In this document: positions 53,806 through 64,000 of the stretch, piece after piece
Layout of the letters: every line of letters begins with the position of its first letter
Numbering within the stretch: the stretch's first letter is position 1
Assembly (NCBI GenBank): GCA_006937955.1
Contig: SSNP01000051.1
Location: forward strand, 513,085 to 577,084
DNA length: 64,000 nucleotides
Direction of reading: 5' to 3'
Origin: Pachypanchax playfairii
Taxonomy: Eukaryota; Chordata; Actinopteri; Cyprinodontiformes; Aplocheilidae
Translations under genes and position numbers: made by a program
Notes under the pieces: model-generated
Seen by the model: the letters and a program-made list of their open reading frames with translations, nothing else
What the model was told of the DNA's origin: nothing
The model's database searches: none

Positions 53806-56740
53806 TGATGGTGCAAAGACAGAGAAGAAGAGATGAGGCAAATACAACCACAGCCTCTAATGCAAGAATGTAACTCTGATGTAACAGCTAAAACAATATG
53901 AGCGCCCTCTAGTGGCGGGCTGCAACGTGAGCTTTCAGTCCCCTGTTTGGGTTTGCAAATGAAAAATATAAAATTAAAAAGATTGATCTCAGTTATCAGT
54001 TTAACTTGGATGTTTTAAATCACTATTGTTTGTGAGACATTCAGCTTCATGTCTCTAAACAACCAAGAACTTCAGCTGAGATGCAAAAAGCGAGTGCAAA
54101 AACAGAACGAAACCAATCAGAGAGAAACAAACTGAGATCCACAAACTTTACAAATAGATTCAAATTCGACTCAGTGAAGAACTCTAATGAGAATTTTGAC
54201 TGAATTTGAAAATGAATTGTATTTAATTGTATTTATTTTTAAAAATACATCTGTGTTTTCTTACTGAAGTGAAGATTAAGAACAACGACTATCATCCTGT
54301 AAAACTCTATTAAACATCTGACATCTCTGGGTCACCTGTTATCTTGGACCAGTGATCAGAACTTAAAACCAGAACCAGAACTGAACTTTCCATCTTACAA
54401 CATCATATTTAAATTACTGTTTTTTGTCATGGTCACCTGACACTTCATGAACAGAGGTCATATGACTGTATGGATCTTCTGGAACCCGCCTGAGCCTGAA
54501 TGAAGTGCACGAGTCTCGTGCACGTGCATCAGTGTGTGATCAGTTTATTAAAAGGGTGCAAACACATCGAATCCTGATTATTCTAAAAGCTGATTTAATC
54601 AGTCAGTCTTAGCAGAGCAGACGTGCATGTGGTCAGATATGTAATTGATCACTCAGATGAACTGATAATAAACAAACTGATCAATAAGAAGCCAGACTGA
54701 TCGGTTCAGAATGTCTGACAAGCTGCACATAATGAGTCTGTTAATGCTGCTTGTCTGACTCCCAGTAAGAGAGTTTCAGTTTTAGACTCTTTCACACGGC
54801 ATGTTAAACACATAGAAGGAGTTTATGTCACATGACACGTTTGGGTTATTTCAGTTTTCAGATTATTATAATTACCAAGATGAGATTCATCACAGATTCA
54901 CAGGAAGTTTCCTTCTAATACACCAAACAGTTCTCCAGAACTCTTTTTTTCTTTGTGGATTAATCTGTTATTGCAGTTCTGTCGGATGTGTGAATGTGTT
55001 ATTCAAGCTATTTTATTAGTCACTGTATCAATAATTTAAAACATAATGAAACAAAACCATGTTTCTTTTGGCCACAAAGGAACAAAGATATGTGTTCCTG
55101 AGAGTTTAACGGCCTGATTGTCGGTGAAATGAGGTTATTGCACATTCTGGCTGCATGTTATTGTTTCTTATAATGTCTGAATATGAACTCAGCTCGATGC
55201 CAAAAGAAATACAGAATGAGTTCCTGGGTGCATGTAATATTAACCAGTAGCTCATTTTACTTTTGCTTTTTGCTTTTATATCAGGAACTTTTTATGACCA
55301 ACTGCTTTAACACATTTACATACACTGAGTTGCATCTGAATGTTTTCTGTGCAACTTTGTTCTGTTGTTTTGGCAAAGTTTCACTGTTTCAAGTTGTTCC
55401 AATGCACTGATGCTTACTGTAACATTCAGGAGACTTATGAAACAAAAGCTTAGGCCTCTGAATGGCCCAGTGTCAAGGATTACTCCTCACACAAAGTCTT
55501 CAACAACAAAGCCTCCATTGTGTCCCAGCAGACCCTCAAATTAGCAGCGGGAGCAAATGCACGCTTAACTGAGCTTGACAGCGTTACTGCTCTCCACGGC
55601 TGCAGAAATGATCTTCTCTCAATCCCTAAAAAATTACAGAATGATTTCAAACCTATAAAATGTAAACAATCCTAAAAAAATAAATCCAATTGATGTCTCC
55701 AGGGAGATCCGATAGATTTGTGGAAATATAAATGAAACTGTCCATAATCTAGTTAAAAGAAAGCTTTAATCTAAAGATCAAAGCTGCAGAAACATCTGTG
55801 AGAAAAGGCAGCAGTTTATTCAGCAGCTTCTGTGTGCTGCATGCTTTGATTTCTGAAATCAACATCCGTTTCATGATTTTAGCAGATTTTTTATTTAAAA
55901 AATGTTTTTATTACAGCGTAATTTTATGAAATTTAAAGTCATATTGGACTTTTTTAAAAACCAGATTCCATTAAAACCCTCGACTCTTACGGTTTACTTT
56001 TTCAGCTTCAATTTACTAAGAGTGCAAACAAAGTTTGCTGCTTAGATTTTCAAAATAAAACTCAGAAAGCCTGCTAGGAATCGAATTTCAGGCCAAATCT
56101 ATGGAAATCCTCCAAAAAAGTAACGTATATTGAATAATAAAAACAATAAACGGATCAAATAACAGGCAAATGATTCATTTTCATAAATGCAAGAAAAAAA
56201 TGACCCAAACTTCATGAAACAAGTTCTAGAAATCAGATTTTTTAAAAGAAACAGTTAATTTACCAATAACAGCAAAATAAATGTAAGATAATGCAATGGA
56301 TTTTGGACCTTTAGTCAAAGCTAAATCAATCACAAAACATTTAGAGATATCTAAACTCTATTATAATTATTGATTGACTTCTTGACAAACACTTATGCTG
56401 ATAATCAAAAGGAAAATAAAAGGAAAACAGGGAGAGAAGAGCATCATAAAATACATTTAACCATGAAAATCAAACATCAGTCTTACTGTGAACATATTTT
56501 TTCCCTTTTTTTATCAAAAAGTTAAAATGATTAAAATGTTTTTCTGTTTGCAAAATTTTTAAAACTATAAACCCACAGAGAGTTTTTGTGATTCTTCTAC
56601 AGCTACATTTAGAACAACTTTTGCTAATGTTGGATGCAAACTGTGTAGAACACAAGCCCAAACCTGGAGCTGAGATTTGGACGATTAATGAACAAAATAT
56701 AATAAAATTGTAGCTAAAGGGAATTTATTTTGAAAGTACA
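53806..56740. other. Gene-free AT-rich stretch
   Basis: No exon or transposon terminus recognised. A 19-base palindrome GTGCACGAGTCTCGTGCAC lies at 54505-54523, overlapping an E-box CACGTG (54521-54526). Confidence 0.45.
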
Positions 56741-56744
56741 TTAT

Positions 56745-56819
56745 CCATGCTTCCTGTAGTAACTTCCGCTCACCTAACGGCGCTTTTTTTCAGCGCTCTC
56801 TCTGGGAGTTTTGTGATTG

Positions 56820-56851
<32 letters not shown>

Positions 56852-57221
56852 AAAGCCTTCGTCCTGACACTCCAGTCTCATTACGACCTCCCGAGAGAAG
56901 AAGCAGCTGGACGTGATCGTTTCTGGTTCTGGATCCGGAAACGATTCTTTATTTGTGTCGGTTCGGTAATTAATCACACCTGACGGGCATGTAGCTGGTC
57001 CGTGTGTCGAGTCGTTGGGAGGACGAAGAAACCTGCGTTGTTTTCTGGGAAGTAAAACTTCATGAGTTAAGTCTGGTGACCCGGAGCACTTTTCCTCAGA
57101 CCAGGATCTAATCTGGGAAGAACCGGTCTCACACCAGGACCAGTTTTACTTTCATTTTCTTAGTGTTTGCGGTGAATCCCGTCTGTGTGATCCAAGCCGC
57201 TCCTCCACCGGAACGTTAAAC
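56745..57221 (+). other. Possible 5'-UTR exon and promoter of an unidentified plus-strand gene
   Basis: The only relatively CpG-rich stretch in the right-hand third. It contains a GGA-rich run (56819-56850) and many CG dinucleotides, and ends ACGTTAAACG|GTATGTTCGC, a good donor at 57221/57222. No long frame is present, so it would be non-coding. No downstream coding exon is seen before the window ends, so any gene would begin with a first intron longer than 6.7 kb. Inference only. Confidence 0.38.
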
Positions 57222-59160
57222 GGTATGTTCGCATGTTTCTGTCACTTTTAACCTCTTCTGTCATGATTATTTAACAGTTTTGTGTCAAAACTTCCGCTTC
57301 ACTTCAGATCCGGATCTTTGTAAGTCCTAACAGCCTGTAGAAAGATTTGAAAAGCTGTTTAACAGAAAGGAAAGAGTCAGTGTGAAATCTGATCCTTGGT
57401 CATGAGTGAGGCGTCTTGGGACTGATCAATACTGAACATCTGGATCTGATCACGTTCTTCTTCCAGTGTTTACTCCACGGAGCCCAGTGGAAACATCTGG
57501 ACAGAACCATTAGCTTTTACTGATCCTCCCGTTAACGGCACATCGACCCTGGAAGGGTGATGGGATGTTTGGGAAGGATTAAAAAGCTCCGGGGGGGTCA
57601 TCCATCCAGTGAGCTGCAGGGGAGAATCCAGATGTTCAGCTCTGCTGTCACATACGGTGTCAGTCTGTGCGTGCGCGTGCGTGCAGGTGAACTGCGCTCC
57701 ATGTTGCAGTTTGAGTTGTTTGGGTTCTGGTGACACATGCGGTCCAGGTATGTGGACGTTTGGATCCGGTTCTGTTGGGAACTGATGCAGCGGATCTTGT
57801 TGGTTCTGAACCAGACCCTGGTTTAGAGCCTGAAACTTTGTTGCTTTTCCGTTTGGTTTTCTGTGTTTGGTGTGTTTCATCTCATACAGGAGGGAAACCA
57901 GGTTGGACATTTTTCAGTGTCTTCATGTTGGACGAAGCAGATCCTCCTGATCTACTTAGAGTTTCATTACAAACCAAATCATAGAAGCTTCTGGAAGCGT
58001 CTGACTGTCTTTTCCAGGGTTTTCATGGACCTGTTGAGTTACATACACAGGGTATGAAACTGGGCGTGGACCAGCAGACTTGAGAAGTCTCCACACCAGG
58101 ACTCCAGGGAATATTTACTGTCTTTAGAAATGAAAGTAGGTGCTGCAGATCAGGAAGTCGAGCATCATCCATCAGTTAACTGGAGAAAATCCCCTTTTCA
58201 CAACCTGCTTCAGGACAAAAACACAAACTGGTTTGAAATGGAAAGAAACTGGATTTCAGTGTAAACCCAACTGAACTGGATTAAACAGGACCTGGACTGA
58301 GTGCAGCCGTGGTCCTCACCTGCTGGAGTTTTAAATAAAACCAACTAAACTTAAACATTTTCCTCCAGATCTGAATATTTTGGATCTTCTGGTCTTTATC
58401 AATAAATGATGTTTCAAACAAGTTTATATGAAACTTGCATCCACCTGAGCAGCGTAACGTTGACCTCACCTGTTTGAAATTCTCTGTCGCTCCATGATTC
58501 TCAGTTATGACGTGGGCAGAGAAGAATTATATCATCTTTTTATCTTTTACCTAACCGCTAATTCAGTTTCAAGCATCAAATGGAAGGTTGTATGAACAAA
58601 TGTCACAATAATTTGATTTCATTAAATCTGAAGATTTAACAAATATTTCTAATCACCTTAAACACTGACATAGTGTCTGTAATAATACAAAAAATATCAA
58701 ATGTATAATATTGTGTCAAACAGGAAACAAATAGATGCAGATGTTTTTAAATCCCATTTTTCTTTGTGTTGTTTGTATCTTGACCTGAACATTAAAGAGT
58801 TACCTGCACGTCTCTGTTACAGGAAGCAGAAGAAACAAACCCAGACAGATTTAGTTTATTATGAAACGAGCGAGTGTTTGTGTCGAGCTCAACGTTTCAG
58901 CTGAACCTGTTTGAGTTGAGCTGCAGGTTGAGTCATCCATCTGTCACAAAAACATTTGTTACTGAGCTCATTTCTGAGTCTGGCTCGTGTAACGACTCGC
59001 ACGTGTTCCTCTTAGAACATTTACCTCTTCAGGTGAGAAACGTAAGAGGATGAAGATCAGGAGGACGAGTTACTGAGGGAAATTCAGATGGAAGTTTATT
59101 ATTTAAATATATCTGAATCCAGATGTTCAAACAGGTCTGGATCAGACTGAATCAGATCAT
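57222..59160. other. Non-coding stretch, nothing recognised
   Basis: Unique-looking sequence with no coding exon, RNA gene or transposon terminus that I can support. Confidence 0.4.
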
Positions 59161-59169
59161 GAAATCCTG

Positions 59170-59465
59170 GTGGAGAGCCACCTGGTCCGAGCCACCTGGT
59201 CCGAGCCACCTGGTCCGAGCCACCTGGTCAGAGCCACCTGGTCAGGGCCACCTGGTCCGGGCCACCTGGTCCGGGCCACCTGGTCCGAGCCACCTGGTCA
59301 GGGCCACCTGGTCCGGGCCACCTGGTCCGAGCCACCTGGTCCGAGCCACCTGGTCAGGGCGACCTGGTCCAAGCAAACTGGTCCGGGCCACTTGGTCCGA
59401 GCCACCTGGTCAGAACCACCTGGTCAGGGCGACCTGGTCCAAGCAAACTGGTCCGAGCCACCTGT
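59170..59465. repeat. 14-bp minisatellite
   Basis: About 21 units of CCACCTGGTCCGAG with A/G and C/A substitutions. As 14 is not a multiple of three, the tract reads through all three frames and at least two stay open, giving a repeated 14-residue peptide (WSEPPGPSHLVRAT). That is a by-product of the repeat. Confidence 0.93.
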
Positions 59466-59519
59466 GAAATTAAAAACACACATCAGGTGGTCAGACAGAC
59501 GTTGGCATCAGCTCCAACG

Positions 59520-59740
59520 TTCTACAGCTGCAGAACTGCGTCTGGTCTCTGCAGTCCAGAACTGCGTCTGGTCTCTGCAGTCCAGAACTGCGTCTGGTCT
59601 GTAGTCCAGAACTGCATCTGGTCTCTGCAGTCCAGAACTGCGTCTGGTCTCTGCAGTCCAGAACTGCGTCTGGTCTCTGCAGTCCAGAACTGCGTCTGGT
59701 CTGTAGTCCAGAACTGCGTCTGGTCTGTAGTCCAGATATG
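59520..59740. repeat. 26-bp minisatellite
   Basis: Units of GTCCAGAACTGCGTCTGGTC plus TCTGCA, or the shorter variant with TGTA, repeated about eight times and starting some 55 bases after the 14-bp minisatellite. Confidence 0.92.
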
Positions 59741-59896
59741 TTGATTTCAGGATCATGTGACTAACCCAAAACATGAAGGCGTTATATCAGCTGATGTTGA
59801 ACATTATTGTTCTGACAGAAATACTAACTCCTGAAGTTCATGTTAGATTTTTCTCTTTAATTGAGTAACAGAACCGTAACAGTGTGTGCTGGTGAA

Positions 59897-59946
59897 TGTT
59901 GCTGCTGCTGCTGCTGCTAATAATAATAATAATAATAATAATAATA
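59897..59946. repeat. (GCT)n followed by (AAT)n microsatellite
   Basis: Six GCT units directly followed by about nine AAT units. Confidence 0.92.
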
Positions 59947-60227
59947 GTCATTATTTTTTGGTATTTTTAGAAGTGTTTGCATCATATTTGCACAAAGTAC
60001 CGCAGCAGTTTCCTCATGTTATCAACATTTCTTTCTTCTTCTTTTCTTCTAATAACAGATCTGTTACAGGTTCCTTTGAAATCTATTCAATTTTTCTAAA
60101 TTCCGTTTTTTCCTTGTTGTTTTTGAATGAGTTTATTTCTCTGCAGCAGTGCAGAGGGAAGGTCACAAGTTACTTCTTAAAACTCCTTCATGTCAGATTG
60201 AAATCAATAAATCGTTTGGTGTAACGG

Positions 60228-60300
60228 TGTCTGTGGCCTTGAGGTCGAGAGGTTGTTCGCCACCTGTAGGGTTGTTGGTTCGATCCCAGCCTCCCCAGAG
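60228..60300 (+). mobile_element. tRNA-like SINE head or tRNA pseudogene
   Basis: TGGCCTTGAGGTCGAGAGGT resembles box A, and GGTTGGTTCGATCCCAGCC carries a good box B 30 bases later. The segment does not fold into an obvious full cloverleaf with an intact acceptor stem, so a SINE or pseudogene is preferred over a functional tRNA. Confidence 0.5.
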
Positions 60301-62730
60301 TTAGTTTATTTCAACAGGACCCTTCAGGTGGAATGAAGGTAAACAAGAAGAAAATAAATAGAAGAAATTATCCAGAAATATTTAAATTCACAATAAACTA
60401 ACAAAATATTTCTCTGTAATAAATATCAGATCTTCTGATAGATTTCAATTTGATTTTGTTGCGTTCTGATCCCAGTCAGCTGTTCTGAATGTGACCCAGA
60501 ACAGTGAGACGCTGCGGCAGGTAAACAGGTGACATGTACTTCAGGCTTACTGTCACTTTAAATGGGACCTGATTGTTTGCAGCGACTGAGAGAGAAACTG
60601 TGAGACAGATTAGAGTTAGGCCTCGGTGACAATGACTCGTACAAACGCATCATACATTGGAATTTCCTGTGATATCTGGAGTTCACGAACGTTCCTGGGG
60701 GCGTGTTCTGGTTTCTACAGGAAGTTGTTACGGCTGCAGCAGAGTAACTTGGTGAATTAATGAGATTATGAGGCGATGTTCAACCGTACGCTGGTCGTAG
60801 AGTTCTTACTCTCTTCATACGAGTGTGTTGGAACCTTCCAATCTACTGACGACGGTGTTATGAATATTTCTGTTGATGCATAACCCCCCCCCCCAAGCGC
60901 AGTGGTTGTTATGAAGATCATCTGACTGTTGGTACATTTAATCAGGGAGGTCCAAAATCTCCTTCTACAGCTGCAGGATAAAGAGCCATACCGGCTGTAG
61001 CTGCTGCTTGTGAGGACCTGAGAGAAGACGCCACGCTGGTGGGTGCAAGACTGCATTGAGAGGTAGAACCTCTACAACCAGAACCAGATTCAGTTCCTTC
61101 AGATGGACCGTGTCAGAAGGAACCATAAAACCTTTATTGAGCTGTTGCATCATGGAAAATGAGAATCATATTCTAGAAACAGCAGCTTTTCATCAGGGTT
61201 CTTGTAAAACATGCCGTTTACTACAATATTAGAAGTAAATAATCCTGGATCATGGTGCTGTGTGTGGAAAGGTTTGGACCATCCACCTGGTCATAAAGTT
61301 CTGAGCAGGCCACGAACACGAGGGTCTTATAGAGCTGCTGTAAGGAGGCCGAAGGAAAGGGTCCAATAATCACTCGGAGCTGTTCATATGGGTTATTATG
61401 ACTGAGGCTTCAGACTCGGATCAGTTGATTTTACACAAATGTTTCAGTTTTTTTTTAGGTTTCTCTTAATCATGACATTGTTGTGTTTGGTGTTATTTGA
61501 GGGTGAAGCAGCGAGGGGAAAGTAGCTGTGATCCTCTGAGGTTTGCTGAGAAGAATCAAACCTCTGGTTGTTTTCTTCAGACTCAGTGAAAACTCATAGT
61601 TTCCTTCACATTAAAACAAGCAGATTGCTGCAATAAACAATGATTAACGGCTCCATTTCTAAACAAAAGGAGTCACTTCCTCTTTTAGGATCAATTTTAT
61701 TCATGCAAACAGCTGTTCTCTCACATTGAAGCTGCCTGGGATGAGATGCAGCCATCAGCTCAAGAATTTCACACTTTGTAAAACAGACATTTATTTAGGT
61801 GAAAAAGATGCAAATTTAGAGCGAGACTTTTCAAAATAATTAGTCCTTAATGTCCCTGAAGTGTTCATTTCTTTGCCTTTATTTGCACTTAGAGTTTTCG
61901 AACCTCAAAACATCAGGACATTTAAACAAAATTGACTCCATTACAGAAATCATTATCTTTATAGATCCAGAATGGCTGTTCTGAGTGCTGTTTAAACCTC
62001 GGTGGAGGCTAAAAAAAGCCGTTTCGATGTCTCCCAGATTGCGCGTCGGGAGCAGCTGATTGAGGCTGGTGTTTTGTTTGGCCAGCTGTTAATGTGTTGT
62101 TCACAGTACGCTGCTGTTGTCAGGGAGGCTCAGAGTGAAGAGCTGTGATTTGAGAAGCCAGCCAGACTGATTGCTGATCTGCGCTCACATCTGCCGGGGC
62201 TTTACAGATGTGTTTTCTAAATGATAACAACATGTGAAACACCTGTGGCGCCGGTTTCTCCCACGTGTGGGGCGCGTGGCTGCACCAACTGAGTGGGACG
62301 AGTTTGGAGAAAAATGTTGTTGCTGTAATTGCACAGCTTGTTTTTTGTTGCTGACCAGTGGATCTAATGATGAAGCTGTAGCCTTCCTCCTCCTCCTCCG
62401 TCTCAGCATCGTTTCCTTCTCATTCACAGATCACTTCACAATTTCTGCACCATTGAAACTCAAATGAAGCAGCGTTGATGAAATCCTGCTTGGATGTATG
62501 TTTCATTGTGATGTCACCGTGTGAAGCGAGTCTCTGAATTGATTTTGATGAAACATTTAAACGACTGTGGAACGTTGGCGCTCTGGATTGAAGGGGCGTG
62601 TTTCCGTCTCACATACATCTCCTTCAGCATACAGACCAGGAGCTGGCTGGGACGTTGAATTTAAACCTTTTAGCTTCTAATTTACAGAGTTTAGATAAAG
62701 TTCATGTGAGTCTGTATATGAACTGAGCAG
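60301..62730. other. Gene-free stretch with repeat-poor blocks
   Basis: No coding exon recognised. 61680-62240 is non-repetitive with evenly mixed composition and several homeodomain-type cores; possible conserved non-coding DNA (see findings). Confidence 0.4.
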
Positions 62731-62749
62731 ATGAAGAACTTAAGTCAGG

Positions 62750-63252
62750 CACACAGATCCAGATGTTCTGGATTTGAACGGTGCAGATTATCTGTGGTAT
62801 TATTGACTAAAGTGTGTGGAAATATGGGGAAACACCTACCAAAATACAATAAATCCTTTAGTTACGGTACAGAAACGAGCGCTGCGCATTATTCACAAGG
62901 CTGGGTTTATGGATCACACTCATGACCTGTTTATACAATCAAAGTTGTTTAATTTCCGAGATCTTGTTACATATAATACAGCTATTATTTTATATAAAGC
63001 CTTTAACAAAATGTTACCCACAAATTTGCAACAATTTTTACAATTCGTGAACGAGTTCATAATTTGAGAGGTTATGGTGAATTTACACTGCCCAAAGTGC
63101 GAACTACTCGGAAAAGTTTTCGTGTGTCTGTACGTGGAGTGAAACTATGGAACAGTCTGAGCTTACAACATAAACAATGCAAAAATGTTCACAGATTTAA
63201 ATTGTTCTATAAACATTTGATTTGGTCACAATATGTTCAGAGTGGGTCTTAA
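62750..63252 (+). pseudogene. Non-LTR retrotransposon reverse-transcriptase C-terminal relic
   Basis: Successive frames encode VQKRALRIIHKAGFMDHTHD, LFIQSKLFNFRDLVTYNTA, IILYKAFNKMLPTNLQ and then KVRTTRKSFRVSVRGVKLWN, a string seen at the C-terminus of fish jockey-superfamily LINE polyproteins. At least two frameshifts separate the parts (near 62830 and 63055). The sequence continues to about 63780 as a 3' UTR-like tail ending GCCTGAAATAAATAAACAG. Confidence 0.82.
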
Positions 63253-63779
63253 ATGTACATCTGTACTCTATGTTACTGTTAACTGTGTGCTTGTAGTCTG
63301 TTACCATTACTGGTATTATGTCCATTACCATCGCTGGTATATTGTCCATTGCTATTGTTGATGAAGTTTAATTAACCTTACATATGATGCTATTTAACGC
63401 TGCTGGTATTTTGTTCCTTACCATCGTTGGTATGAATTAATGTTGTCATGAAATTACTATTTGTTTCCTATGGTAACGCCACCATTATTTTGTGTGCTTG
63501 TGACTCAGGACCTGAAATATTTAGTGTTCTTAATTGCTTTCAATCAAACGACTGAGCACTGAATTACTATAAAAACAAGTTGCAGGAAATTTCTTGTATT
63601 ATTCTGTACATTATGAATGAGTATCGGGTGGGATTTAATAAGTTTTCTTCATCCCACTCCCTTTCAGGCAATTTTTTGTTTGTTTTATTTTGTTTGTTTT
63701 ATTCTGTAATCCTTATTTGAGAGTAATGGAATGTGCATTCGTCTATGCGTGTCATACACAACGTAACTGCCTGAAATAA

Positions 63780-63783
63780 ATAA

Positions 63784-63816
<33 letters not shown>

Positions 63817-64000
63817 AAGACAGATAGATAAATAAATAGACAGACAGACAGACAGACAGACAAATAAATAGACAGACAGATAGACAGACAGACAGATAAA
63901 TAGACAGACAGACAGACAGATAAATAAATAGACAGACAGATAGACAGACAGACAGATAAATAGACAGACAGACAGATAAATAAATAAATAAACAGACAGA
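63780..64000. repeat. (CAGA)n / (TAAA)n compound microsatellite
   Basis: Runs of CAGACAGACAGA broken by TAAATAAATA, extending to the window edge. It starts directly at the AATAAATAAA end of the preceding LINE tail, suggesting it grew from that tail. Confidence 0.95.

Noticed and set aside
59123..59744. Open frames of 85-144 codons with PPGPSHLVRAT repeats
   Set aside because: Both minisatellites happen to lack stops in more than one frame. Identical peptides in different frames are a repeat artefact.
60228..60300. Functional tRNA gene
   Set aside because: Box A and box B are present, but I could not fit a paired acceptor stem and anticodon arm; a SINE head or pseudogene is more likely.

Overview
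This is vertebrate nuclear DNA, almost certainly from a teleost fish and probably a percomorph. The base composition is AT-rich, the genes are split by many GT-AG introns, and the repeats are typical of fish: Tc1/mariner, hAT and Harbinger relics, a mermaid-like SINE, a tRNA-SINE with an AGCGCTTTGAGTGG tail, an L2-type LINE tail, and abundant (GT)n and (CAGA)n. There is no prokaryotic-style operon, CRISPR array or rRNA. The window starts with 15 bases that equal the end of the Nextera/Tn5 mosaic-end adapter, and there is a 10-N gap inside a poly-A run at 20646-20655. Both are assembly artefacts, not biology.

Layout. 1-15: adapter. 16-791: 5'-truncated Tc1/mariner transposase with DD36E spacing. 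About 2.8-21.5 kb (minus): a complete UPF2 gene, nonsense-mediated decay adaptor, 20 coding exons that join without a frame break into 1278 residues. One of its introns appears to use a GC donor, and its last coding exon contributes only ten bases. 24.6-27.7 kb (minus): a complete SLC35E3 gene, 7 coding exons, 313 residues, with a probable non-coding first exon near 31.3 kb. 27.8-31.0 kb: a nest of DNA transposons inside one another, lying in the inferred SLC35E3 5'-UTR intron. 31.9-37.3 kb: SINE, LINE and MITE copies, a decayed C2H2 zinc-finger pseudogene split by a MITE, and a Harbinger element that still carries a Myb/SANT-like reading frame. 39.7-43.4 kb: a (GT)n-bounded repeat and several transposon fragments. 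43.4-46.3 kb (minus): an apparently intact two-exon, six-finger C2H2 zinc-finger gene. 46.4-64 kb: no protein-coding exon that I can recognise. It holds a near-perfect 640 bp palindromic element, tandem repeats, a LINE relic at the right end, several repeat-poor AT-rich blocks that look like possible conserved non-coding elements (one with a perfect RFX X-box), and a possible plus-strand 5'-UTR exon ending near 57.22 kb.

How it fits together. UPF2 and SLC35E3 are housekeeping-type genes arranged head-to-tail on the minus strand, about 3.1 kb from the SLC35E3 stop to the UPF2 start. The two zinc-finger loci share the same acidic-linker exon architecture and lie in opposite orientation; one is intact and one is dead. 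Four copies of one short inverted-repeat element (named here the AAGAGG MITE) are spread over the window. Two of them have insertion sites that can be reconstructed and that support a TA target. I saw nothing I would call a new protein system. The most unusual signals are the structured repeats, the GC-AG intron, and the gene-free right end that may be a regulatory domain.
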